Shown here: positions 1 to 5,085 of the stretch, in pieces
Numbering within the stretch: position 1 is the first letter of the stretch
Layout of the letters: each line of letters begins with the position of its first letter
Made by a program: the position numbers and the translations under genes
Source of the DNA: Robiginitomaculum sp.
GTDB taxonomy: Bacteria; Pseudomonadota; Alphaproteobacteria; Caulobacterales; Maricaulaceae
Assembly (NCBI GenBank): GCA_002733485.1
Contig: NVVU01000036.1
Span: forward strand, 13,153-18,237
Length of the DNA: 5,085 bases
Reading direction: 5' to 3'
The notes under the pieces: generated by a model
Database searches by the model: none
Told to the model about the DNA's origin: nothing
Seen by the model: only the letters and a program-made list of their open reading frames with translations

Positions 1-389
1 AGCGGGTTATCCCATTCCATTGGCGGCGGCGGGATGTCATAGGACCGCCGCCAGATATGCACCTGCTCCTCGCCATGTTTTTTGGCAGTTTCGGCCTTGT
101 TTAACCCGGTCAGCGCCCCGTAATGACGCTCATTCAGCCGGTAATCCTTGGCCACTGGCAACCAGGCCTCGTCCATTTCGGCCAACGCCAGCCACAGCGT
201 GCGGATTGCCCGGGTCTGTAATGAGGTATAGGCCTGATCAAAATCATGACCGCACCGGGCCAGTAACTGCCCGGCTTTGCGCGCCTCGTCTTCGCCTTTT
301 GGGGTCAGCGGCACATCCACCCAGCCGGTGAAGAGGTTTTCCAGATTCCATTGGCTCTGGCCGTGACGAACAAGCGCAAGTGCAGTCAT
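1..389 (-). CDS. gpmA: 2,3-bisphosphoglycerate-dependent phosphoglycerate mutase, N-terminal part (cut by window start)
   Basis: GpmA interconverts 3-phosphoglycerate and 2-phosphoglycerate in the cytoplasm during glycolysis and gluconeogenesis, through a phosphohistidine intermediate primed by 2,3-bisphosphoglycerate. The 129 visible residues begin MTALALVRHGQSQWN, giving the family's RHG motif with the phospho-accepting His at residue 9. They continue with LFTGWVDVPLTPKG (19-32), TSLQTRAIRT (55-64, active-site Arg60) and LNERHYGALTGLNK (85-98, acid/base Glu87), then WRRSYDIPPPPM (113-124). This is the cofactor-dependent family, not the unrelated cofactor-independent GpmI. Family members run about 205-250 residues, so roughly half is present and the C-terminus lies beyond position 1. 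The ATG at 389-387 has AAAGGA 8 bases upstream, and the N-terminus matches the family exactly. It is transcribed away from the FKBP gene across a 157-base spacer. The identification is secure. Confidence 0.97.
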   Translation of the reverse strand, partial: MTALALVRHGQSQWNLENLFTGWVDVPLTPKGEDEARKAGQLLARCGHDFDQAYTSLQTRAIRTLWLALAEMDEAWLPVAKDYRLNERHYGALTGLNKAETAKKHGEEQVHIWRRSYDIPPPPMEWDNP

Positions 390-397
390 GGGGAATG

Positions 398-403
398 TCC
401 TTT
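398..403 (-). promoter_or_regulatory. ribosome binding site of gpmA
   Basis: On the minus strand this reads AAAGGA and ends 8 bases before the gpmA ATG at 389. Both match and spacing are good, which supports the chosen start. Confidence 0.8.
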
Positions 404-425
404 ATCCGTGTTGCCCGGCATACCC

Positions 426-466
426 CTGAGGCGGAAAACAGGCAAGCGATTATGCGCGCGCCTCAG
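426..466. repeat. 8-bp inverted repeat around the candidate gpmA -10
   Basis: CTGAGGCG at 426-433 is repeated as its exact reverse complement, CGCCTCAG, at 459-466, with 25 bases between. The candidate gpmA -10 box (449-454) lies inside the interval. If the promoter is right, one arm is in the promoter spacer and the other in the leader, so a DNA-bound regulator fits better than an RNA hairpin for the gpmA transcript. No poly-T tract follows either arm, so it does not look like an intrinsic terminator. Confidence 0.45.
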
Positions 467-476
467 CCCTGGTAAA
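449..476 (-). promoter_or_regulatory. candidate sigma-70 promoter for gpmA
   Basis: Read on the minus strand, a TTTACC -35 box (471-476) is followed after 16 bases by a CATAAT -10 box (449-454). Transcription would start near 442, leaving a leader of about 50 bases before the gpmA ATG. The -10 matches the consensus at five of six positions; the -35 is fair. A second, weaker pair (TTGCCT-N17-TATGCC) lies closer to the gene. The call rests only on consensus matching. Confidence 0.4.
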
Positions 477-533
477 CATATTTTTACTCGCCAAAGCCAG
501 CAGGCTCGTTTACATGAAACCCAGAATTTTTAC

Positions 534-537
534 AGGA
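534..537 (+). promoter_or_regulatory. ribosome binding site deciding the FKBP start
   Basis: AGGA lies 9 bases before the ATG at 547. An in-frame ATG at 514 lies upstream of this site and has no comparable Shine-Dalgarno sequence. The site therefore favours the 547 start, which also gives a compact lipoprotein signal peptide. Confidence 0.75.
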
Positions 538-546
538 ACAAAAAAC

Positions 547-1140
547 ATGAAACCGATTGTGATGGCCAGCCTTGGCCTTGCCGTACTTCTTGCCGCCTGC
601 AACCCTGCCAAAGAAGATCAGCCTGATGGGGCAAATGATCAGCCGGAATTTAGTGAAAACTTTGACCCGGCGCAAAAAAGCCTGATCAGGGGCAAAGCTT
701 TTCTGGATGAAAATAAAAATGCCGAAGGGGTCATAACCACAGATACCGGTCTGCAATACAAGGTCATAAAAGCCGGTCCTGTAGATGGCAAACACCCCTA
801 TCCCGGTCAGTTTGTCTGTGTAAACTACGAAGGCAAAACCATAGATGGTAAAGAGTTTGACAGCTCCTATACCAACGGCGTACCGGCGGTATTTCCCTCT
901 AACGGCCTGATCAAGGGCTGGGTCGAGGCACTGGCCATTATGCGCCCCGGCGATGAATGGAAGCTCTATATTGCGCCGAACCTGGCTTATGGAGCCAGCG
1001 GTACCATGGGTGGACCTATCGGGCCGAACGAAACCCTGGTGTTCAAGATTAGTCTCATCAAGCTGATGGATATAAGTGTGGATGAATACCGCCGGACCTA
1101 TGGTGTTGATCAAACCCTTGATTGTTCCAAGGCGTCCTGA
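547..1140 (+). CDS. FKBP-type peptidyl-prolyl cis-trans isomerase, predicted lipoprotein (FkpA/Mip-like)
   Basis: This 197-residue protein should catalyse cis-trans isomerisation of X-Pro bonds in proteins outside the cytoplasm. Residues 1-18 form a short lipoprotein signal peptide, with a hydrophobic stretch ending in the lipobox LAAC; Cys18 would be lipidated. Residue +2 is Asn rather than Asp, so outer-membrane sorting is expected by default. A charged linker follows, then GKAFLDENKNAEGV (49-62), which resembles the helix leading into the catalytic domain of FkpA/Mip proteins, but the long N-terminal dimerisation region is absent. The FKBP domain covers about 66-174. By comparison with human FKBP12, its pocket residues are Tyr94, Phe104, Asp105, Phe116, Leu121-Ile122, Trp125, Tyr148 and Phe166, so activity is likely. 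The tail of about 23 residues is not recognised. The stop overlaps the argE start as TGATG. I found no convincing promoter in the short upstream spacer. Family assignment is firm; the client proteins are unknown. Confidence 0.93.
   Translation: MKPIVMASLGLAVLLAACNPAKEDQPDGANDQPEFSENFDPAQKSLIRGKAFLDENKNAEGVITTDTGLQYKVIKAGPVDGKHPYPGQFVCVNYEGKTIDGKEFDSSYTNGVPAVFPSNGLIKGWVEALAIMRPGDEWKLYIAPNLAYGASGTMGGPIGPNETLVFKISLIKLMDISVDEYRRTYGVDQTLDCSKAS
1129..1132 (+). promoter_or_regulatory. ribosome binding site of argE inside the FKBP gene
   Basis: AAGG ends 7 bases before the argE ATG at 1140, within the last codons of the FKBP gene. It supports the ATG start over a TTG six codons upstream (1122) and fits translational coupling. 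Confidence 0.6.
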
Positions 1141-2300
1141 TGGATGGAGCGAGGGCCCAGGTTCGAAACATTCTGACCACACTTGTGGGGTTCGATACCG
1201 TATCGCGCAATTCCAATCTGGCCTTGATAGACTGGGTTGAGGGCTATTTGAGTGATCTGGGCGCACAGTGCGCCCGCGTGCTGAGCGATGATGGCAAAAA
1301 AGCCAATTTTTACGCTACACTTGGCCCCATCAACCCGGGCGGCCTGGTACTTTCAGGCCATACCGATGTAGTGCCGGTGGACGGTCAGGACTGGTCCGGC
1401 GACCCGTTTATCATGCGCGAACAGGGTGGCCGTTATTATGGCCGTGGCACTTGTGATATGAAGGGCTTTATCGCCTGTGCCCTGGCCGCCGCGCCTGATT
1501 TTGCCCGCGCACATCTTGCCCGGCCTGTACATTTTGCCTTTTCCTATGATGAAGAAGTTGGCTGCATTGGCGCACCGTCACTGATCGAGGCGTTGCACCG
1601 TGATTTACCGGCACCCGCTGCGGTGCTGGTGGGCGAACCCAGCGATATGCATGTGGTCAGCGCCCATAAGGGGCAAAATTCATACCGTGTGCAGGTTTTG
1701 GGCAAAGAGGCCCATTCCAGCCTGCCGCACCAGGGGGCCTCGGCGGTGATGGCCGCCGGGCTTCTGATGGCCGAGCTTAGCGCCATTGCTGATGATTTAC
1801 GCACCCAGGCCAATCCGCATAATCCGTTTGATCCACCCTATGGCACCTTGACCATCGGGCTGGTCAAAGGCGGCACCGCCGTCAATATTATTGCCAGAGA
1901 ATGTACGTTTTCATGGGATTTGCGGCTATTGCCCAGTGATGATTGCGCCGCTATTGAGGCGCGCTTTGCCAAAAAAGTAAAAGAGGTAGAAGCACAAATG
2001 CGCCAAAGCGCGCCCGAGGCGCAGATACTCTTTGAGCGCAAAACCAGTGCACCGCCGCTAACCGCTGATCCGCAAAGCGCCGCCGAACAGATTGCCCGCC
2101 TGCTTACCGGAGATAATGACAGCCGGGTGGTGTCCTACACTACCGAAGCCGGGCATTTCCAGCAGGCCGGCCTGCCAGCGGTGATCTGCGGGCCAGGCTC
2201 GATCGAACAGGCCCACAAGCCCGATGAATATGTAACTATAAGCCAGCTGGATCTGTGCCTTGAAACCTTAAAGAAGCTGCCCAAACATTTGAGCCATTAA
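1140..2300 (+). CDS. argE: acetylornithine deacetylase (M20 metallopeptidase family)
   Basis: ArgE hydrolyses N-alpha-acetylornithine to ornithine and acetate in the cytoplasm, in the linear arginine pathway. The 386-residue length is close to E. coli ArgE (383). The M20 catalytic signatures are all present: SGHTDVVPVDG (72-82) with metal ligand His74 and Asp76; GRGTCDMKGF (101-110) with bridging ligand Asp106; SYDEEVGCIGA (135-145) with general base Glu138 and ligand Glu139; VGEPSDM (164-170) with ligand Glu166; and IEQAHKPDEY (355-364) with ligand His359. The dimerisation (lid) domain runs about 178-290 and holds EAHSS with His192. The relatives DapE and carboxypeptidase G2 are less likely, because the DWSGDPF and GEPSDMHVVSAHKG segments match the proteobacterial ArgE branch. 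Start chosen at the ATG that overlaps the FKBP stop by one base and has a ribosome binding site; the N-terminus then aligns with the family. The two genes are probably co-transcribed, although the functional link is not obvious. Confidence 0.94.
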   Translation: MDGARAQVRNILTTLVGFDTVSRNSNLALIDWVEGYLSDLGAQCARVLSDDGKKANFYATLGPINPGGLVLSGHTDVVPVDGQDWSGDPFIMREQGGRYYGRGTCDMKGFIACALAAAPDFARAHLARPVHFAFSYDEEVGCIGAPSLIEALHRDLPAPAAVLVGEPSDMHVVSAHKGQNSYRVQVLGKEAHSSLPHQGASAVMAAGLLMAELSAIADDLRTQANPHNPFDPPYGTLTIGLVKGGTAVNIIARECTFSWDLRLLPSDDCAAIEARFAKKVKEVEAQMRQSAPEAQILFERKTSAPPLTADPQSAAEQIARLLTGDNDSRVVSYTTEAGHFQQAGLPAVICGPGSIEQAHKPDEYVTISQLDLCLETLKKLPKHLSH

Positions 2301-2313
2301 AAACAGGTTGCCC

Positions 2314-2943
2314 CTATTGGCTGGCCCAGACAATGCGGGCAATCCAGTCCACATTCTTGCGTTCCAGAACGCGGTCAGGATATTCAGAGTTCAGCGAGGC
2401 CAGCTCGATCCGGGACTGGGTCATACGCCGTAATTCCTTGGCCATCACCTCGCCATCGCGGGTGCGTACCACCACCCGGTCACCGCGACGCACGCTTTCT
2501 TCGGGGGCGACCACAATGCGATCGCCATCACGAAAAACCGGCTCCATGGAATCCCCGGATATTTCCAGCGCATAGGCGCGGCTGCCATCAAAGCCGGGAA
2601 AGCGTACCTCGTCCCAGCCTGTGCCAATGGGATAACCTGCATCATCAAAAAACCCGCCAGAGCCAGCCTGTGCGAGACCGATCAGCGGCACGGGGCGGCC
2701 AGACGTCGGCCCGCCACTGGCCATGGCGGCAAAATCTTCAAAGTTTACCTCAACGGCATCCAACACCTTGGCAATGCTTTCGGTGGAGGGCCAGCGCAAG
2801 CGCGTTCCGTTGGCGGCATAGCGTTTGGACGGGTTGAACGCTGTAGCGTCCAGCCCGGCCTTTCGTGCCAGACCCGAAGAGCTGAGGCCCGCCCGGGTTG
2901 CGAGAACGTCCAGTCCACGCCAAATCTGTTTATGGGTCAGCAT
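2314..2943 (-). CDS. LexA/CI-like transcriptional regulator with S24 peptidase domain
   Basis: This 209-residue protein combines an N-terminal DNA-binding region with a C-terminal S24 (LexA/CI/UmuD) serine protease domain. The predicted helix-turn-helix spans about residues 11-38 (LDVLATRAGL, then SGLARKAGLDATAFN). It is followed by NPSKR and the RWPSTESIAKVLDA segment (50-63) typical of alphaproteobacterial members. The protease domain runs about 86-205, with catalytic Ser132 in GDSMEP and Lys169 in VMAKEL. An Ala93-Gly94 pair in LAQAGSGG sits where LexA and CI are cut, so self-cleavage is plausible. It is not LexA itself: the LexA winged-helix start is missing. An in-frame ATG at 2988 would add 15 residues, but a promoter overlaps that stretch and family homology begins at the later ATG, so 2943 was chosen; upstream GGA is only a weak ribosome site. 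It faces DUF952-pyrD divergently and converges on argE. Targets and inducer are unknown; autoregulation is suggested by a dyad at its promoter. Confidence 0.88.
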   Translation of the reverse strand: MLTHKQIWRGLDVLATRAGLSSSGLARKAGLDATAFNPSKRYAANGTRLRWPSTESIAKVLDAVEVNFEDFAAMASGGPTSGRPVPLIGLAQAGSGGFFDDAGYPIGTGWDEVRFPGFDGSRAYALEISGDSMEPVFRDGDRIVVAPEESVRRGDRVVVRTRDGEVMAKELRRMTQSRIELASLNSEYPDRVLERKNVDWIARIVWASQ

Positions 2944-2973
2944 ATTTTTCCGACACGGTTGCAGAATCAGAAG

Positions 2974-3001
2974 AATATACACCCGCATTTAGGAATGTAA
3001 A
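2974..3001 (-). promoter_or_regulatory. candidate sigma-70 promoter of the S24 regulator
   Basis: On the minus strand, TTTACA (-35, 2996-3001) and TATATT (-10, 2974-2979) are 16 bases apart, each one mismatch from consensus. Transcription would start near 2967, leaving about 24 bases of leader before the ATG at 2943. This makes the upstream ATG at 2988, which lies inside the promoter, untranslatable from this transcript. It is the best promoter match I found in the window. Confidence 0.55.
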
Positions 3002-3015
3002 CCTATCCATACATT
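2994..3015. promoter_or_regulatory. dyad AATGTA-N10-TACATT, possible operator
   Basis: AATGTA at 2994-2999 and TACATT at 3010-3015 form a perfect 6-bp inverted repeat with 10 bases between, 22 bp overall. The left arm overlaps the -35 box of the S24 regulator (2996-3001), so a bound dimer would block that promoter. Half-site spacing near two helical turns is common for CI/LexA-like dimers. The regulator itself is the natural candidate binder, but this is inference from position and symmetry alone; AT-rich 6-bp dyads also arise by chance. Confidence 0.35.
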
Positions 3016-3037
3016 GCATAAAGGTGCTTGGCAGGAA

Positions 3038-3049
3038 CGCCAACTGGCG
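3038..3049 (+). repeat. short perfect palindrome ahead of the DUF952 start
   Basis: CGCCA and TGGCG are separated by two bases and end 13 bases before the ATG at 3063. In RNA this could fold as a 4-bp stem with an AACU loop. A second TGGCG at 3054-3058 could pair with the same CGCCA. The element sits close to where a ribosome binding site would be expected. It may be an operator, a small leader hairpin or chance. Confidence 0.3.
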
Positions 3050-3062
3050 CTATTGGCGCACC

Positions 3063-3407
3063 ATGGATGACGTGATTTACCGCCTGATGGATCAACAAAG
3101 CTGGCTGGAGGCCAAGCGCACAGGCATGTTTTCGGGAAGCGCGGATGATAAACGCGACGGTTTTATCCACTTTTCCACCGCTGCCACCGTGCGCGAAACG
3201 GCCCGGCGCTATTATGCCGATATACCGGATTTGATGCTGATCAGCGTCGCCGTTAAAGACATTGAGGGGCATTTGAAATGGGAACCATCACGTGGCGGTG
3301 TTTTATTTCCGCACCTTTATGCCCCCTTGTCCGTATCCAGCATTCAGACAGAACAATTGCTGGACCGCCTTGAAAACGGCCATAACTTTGGACCGCAAAT
3401 CCCATGA
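3063..3407 (+). CDS. DUF952 family protein
   Basis: This 114-residue cytoplasmic protein of unknown function has the hallmarks of DUF952 (COG3502): an N-terminal VIYRL (4-8), DGFIHFSTA (32-40), a helix with TARRYY (46-51), and KWEPSRGGVLFPHLYAPL (72-89) with conserved Trp73, Glu74, His84 and Tyr86. It has no signal peptide or membrane segment, and the length is normal for the family. From memory, structural classification groups DUF952 near the KptA RNA 2'-phosphotransferase and ADP-ribosyltransferase-like folds; no activity is established. The reading frame is open further upstream, but family homology begins at this ATG, so 3063 was chosen. No good ribosome site is visible: the nearest AGGA (3033-3036) is 26 bases away, and a small palindrome lies between. 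The stop overlaps the pyrD start as ATGA, so the two are almost certainly one operon. I recall this pairing from other alphaproteobacteria. Confidence 0.87.
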   Translation: MDDVIYRLMDQQSWLEAKRTGMFSGSADDKRDGFIHFSTAATVRETARRYYADIPDLMLISVAVKDIEGHLKWEPSRGGVLFPHLYAPLSVSSIQTEQLLDRLENGHNFGPQIP

Positions 3408-4459
3408 ATCTATATGATATTGCAGGGACGGCCTTGCGCCGCCTGCCCGCCGAAAGCGCGCATCAATTGACCATTCTGGCCCTGAGGGCCGGTCTTGGCC
3501 CGGTGCAACATGCCCCGGATGATCCGGTTTTGCGCACCCGAATTGGGCCATTAGACCTTGCCAACCCCATTGGCCTTGCCGCCGGGTTTGATAAAAACGC
3601 CCGCACCGGGGCTGCCATGATGCGCGCCGGGTTTGGCTGGGTGGAGTGCGGTACGGTTACCCCCTTGCCACAGGCGGGCAATCCGCGCCCAAGGCTCTTC
3701 CGTCTGACCCGGGACGGAGCGGTGATCAACCGTATGGGGTTTAACAATGACGGTCTGGATATTTTTGCCCGTAACCTTGCGGCCCAACGAAAACGCGGGT
3801 GGGCCATTGGCGCCAATATCGGGGCCAATAAAACTTCAAAAGACCGCATAGGCGATTATGTCACGGGCTTGAAAACCCTTTGGGGTTTGCCGGCCTGGTT
3901 CACCATCAACATTTCCTCGCCCAATACGCCGGGACTGCGAGAGCTTCAGAGCAAGGATGCCTTGCAAGAGCTGTTAGGGCGAATCATGGAGGGGCGCGCG
4001 GCATTGACCGGTGATCAGCCGTCGCCGCCATTTTTCCTGAAAGTTTCGCCCGACCTTGATGATACCCAGATCATCCAGATCAGCGAGACCGCCTGTCATT
4101 ACGCGCTGGATGGCCTGATCATCAGTAACACTACCATCAGCCGCCCGGATGATCTGCAAAGCGCGGCGCGGGGCGAAGGGGGCGGTTTATCGGGCAAGCC
4201 ATTGTTTACCCGCTCCACAGAGGTATTGCGCGCCTTTAGGCATGCTACACGCGGGCGGATGACGCTGATCGGGGTTGGCGGCATTGCCTCAGGGGCTGAT
4301 GCCTATGCCAAGATACGCGCCGGAGCCAACGCCGTGCAGCTATATACAGCGCTGGCGCTTCATGGGCCGTCTCTGGTAGGCACCATCAAATCAGACTTGG
4401 CAGAAAGATTACGCGCCAATGGTTTTTCGAGTGTCGATGAGGCCGTGGGGCGTGATTAA
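3404..4459 (+). CDS. pyrD: dihydroorotate dehydrogenase (quinone), class 2
   Basis: PyrD oxidises dihydroorotate to orotate in pyrimidine synthesis, passing electrons through FMN to membrane quinones. The 351-residue length fits class 2 enzymes. The N-terminal residues 1-40 form the amphipathic helical extension that docks on the inner membrane and admits quinone, which class 1 enzymes lack. FMN and substrate motifs follow in order: NPIGLAAGFDKNA (54-66, Lys64), VECGTVTPLPQAGNPRPR (80-97), INRMGFNNDG (108-117), INISSPNTPGLR (168-179) with catalytic base Ser172 plus Asn169 and Asn174, FLKVSPDL (211-218), ISNTTISRP (240-248), the phosphate-binding VGGIASGADA (291-300), and QLYTALALHGP (312-322). 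The class 2 Ser base is present where class 1 has Cys. The ATG overlaps the DUF952 stop by four bases and has only a weak GGA upstream, so translation probably depends on the upstream gene. Its stop shares TTAA with the converging transporter gene. Confidence 0.97.
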   Translation: MNLYDIAGTALRRLPAESAHQLTILALRAGLGPVQHAPDDPVLRTRIGPLDLANPIGLAAGFDKNARTGAAMMRAGFGWVECGTVTPLPQAGNPRPRLFRLTRDGAVINRMGFNNDGLDIFARNLAAQRKRGWAIGANIGANKTSKDRIGDYVTGLKTLWGLPAWFTINISSPNTPGLRELQSKDALQELLGRIMEGRAALTGDQPSPPFFLKVSPDLDDTQIIQISETACHYALDGLIISNTTISRPDDLQSAARGEGGGLSGKPLFTRSTEVLRAFRHATRGRMTLIGVGGIASGADAYAKIRAGANAVQLYTALALHGPSLVGTIKSDLAERLRANGFSSVDEAVGRD

Positions 4460-5085
4460 GTGCGCTTTGGTGTAATGCTCCGCTCCAGCGCCGGATATGC
4501 CACCAGCAGGGTCAACCCTCGCGCCACAAAGTAAATCAAAAAAGCCGCCCAGACCCCTGCGTTCCCGCTCGGGGTGAAGAGGGCATCAAATGCCAGGTAA
4601 ATCAGCAAGGACGCCAGCGAGGCATTGCGCATGGCGGCGCTGCGGGTGGCCCCGGTGAAAATACCATCCAATTGCCATGAGCCGATCCCCAAAATGGGCA
4701 CTGCAGCACACCAGGGCAAAAACCGGATGGCGGTCTCGCGTACCGATGGGTCGGAAATCAATTGGTTGATCACCCAACCACCGCCAAAAAGGGTCAGAGC
4801 CGCAAAACCAAAGGCACAGGCAAAGGCAAATTCGCTGGTCAGACGCACCGCGCGGCGCAAGTCCACAACCGAGCCACGGCCAAAGGCACGGCCGGTTTCC
4901 GCCTCGGCGGTATAGGCGAAGGCGTCCAGCACAAAGGCCCACACCATAATGAACTGTAACAGCACCTGATTGGCGGCCAGCAACACATCCCCCTGACGCG
5001 CCCCCGCATTGATAAACCAGCTAAATCCAAAGGTCAGAAATATGGATCGCAAAAACAGATTGAAATTCAACCCGAACAGTTTTTT
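4456..5085 (-). CDS. MATE family efflux transporter, DinF-like, C-terminal part (cut by window end)
   Basis: The visible 209 residues are the C-terminal half of a multidrug and toxin extrusion (MATE) family inner-membrane transporter. The frame is open to the window end, so no start codon is present; members are about 430-460 residues. Visible motifs are GARQGDVLLAANQVLLQF (28-45), LDAFAYTAEAETGRAFG (53-69) and LDGIFTGATRSAAMRNA (139-155), all characteristic of the DinF branch. Hydrophobic segments fall near residues 14-27, 34-58, 86-106, 120-139, 156-170 and 178-197, consistent with the last six of twelve helices. The protein ends with a short basic tail (ITPKRT). MATE pumps export organic cations or other small molecules using Na+ or H+; the substrate here cannot be read from sequence. 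The name DinF reflects damage-inducible relatives; regulation cannot be judged because the promoter is outside. The gene converges on pyrD, and the two overlap by four bases. Confidence 0.9.
   Translation of the reverse strand, partial: KKLFGLNFNLFLRSIFLTFGFSWFINAGARQGDVLLAANQVLLQFIMVWAFVLDAFAYTAEAETGRAFGRGSVVDLRRAVRLTSEFAFACAFGFAALTLFGGGWVINQLISDPSVRETAIRFLPWCAAVPILGIGSWQLDGIFTGATRSAAMRNASLASLLIYLAFDALFTPSGNAGVWAAFLIYFVARGLTLLVAYPALERSITPKRT

Noticed and set aside
514..546. Upstream ATG extending the FKBP protein by 11 residues
   Set aside because: It has no ribosome site, and it would place extra polar residues before the lipoprotein signal peptide. The ATG at 547 has AGGA at good spacing.
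1122..1139. TTG start extending ArgE by six residues
   Set aside because: The ATG at 1140 has an AAGG at 7 bases, forms the usual stop/start overlap and matches the expected ArgE N-terminus.
484..1266. A 260-codon open frame on the minus strand opposite the FKBP gene
   Set aside because: It lies antisense to a clearly conserved FKBP coding sequence. Its translation shows no recognisable domain, and it runs across the FKBP/argE junction. It looks like a by-product of codon bias.
2292..2322. AGCCA...TGGCT as a terminator between argE and the S24 regulator
   Set aside because: The arms are only five bases with a 21-base loop, and no T tract follows. This is too weak to call.
2959..2981. TTGCAG with TATACA as a plus-strand promoter for DUF952
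   Set aside because: The boxes are only 11 bases apart, far too close for sigma-70. I found no better plus-strand pair in this spacer.
2944..2988. Upstream ATG extending the S24 regulator by 15 residues
   Set aside because: The best promoter's -10 (2974-2979) lies inside the extension, and family similarity begins at the ATG at 2943.
2898..3062. Open frame extending DUF952 upstream by 55 residues
   Set aside because: It would overlap the S24 regulator gene and its promoter, and the extra residues do not resemble DUF952. The family's start matches the ATG at 3063.
3463..4284. Several minus-strand open frames opposite pyrD
   Set aside because: They are shadows of a gene with every class 2 dihydroorotate dehydrogenase motif intact, and none has a recognisable product.

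Overview
The window reads as ordinary chromosomal sequence from a free-living alphaproteobacterium of moderate GC content. The evidence is protein style: a 2,3-bisphosphoglycerate-dependent phosphoglycerate mutase with an IPPPPM segment, an S24-type regulator with the TAFNPSKR...RWPSTESIAKVL signature common in that class, and a DUF952 gene directly ahead of class 2 pyrD. I cannot name the genus. I see no RNA genes, insertion sequences, CRISPR array or clear signs of recent transfer. The DNA is almost fully coding.

Layout. (1) Positions 1-389, minus strand: the N-terminal half of gpmA, cut by the window start. (2) A 157-base divergent spacer (390-546) with a candidate gpmA promoter and an 8-bp inverted repeat around its -10. 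(3) 547-2300, plus strand: a lipoprotein FKBP-type prolyl isomerase, then argE (acetylornithine deacetylase), joined by a TGATG stop/start overlap. (4) 2314-2943, minus strand: a LexA/CI-like regulator with an intact S24 Ser/Lys protease domain, converging on argE with a 13-base gap. (5) A 119-base divergent spacer (2944-3062) with a good promoter for the regulator and a dyad over its -35. (6) 3063-4459, plus strand: DUF952, then pyrD, joined by an ATGA overlap. (7) 4456-5085, minus strand: the C-terminal half of a DinF-type MATE transporter, cut by the window end; its stop codon shares a TTAA with that of pyrD.

How the genes relate. GpmA (glycolysis), ArgE (arginine) and PyrD (pyrimidines) are core enzymes. 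Arginine and pyrimidine synthesis share carbamoyl phosphate, but nothing here shows that the two units are co-regulated. The points most worth following are the self-cleaving-type regulator facing DUF952-pyrD across a shared control region, and the translational pairing of DUF952 with pyrD. I did not find a clearly new multi-gene system; most of the window is well-known housekeeping.
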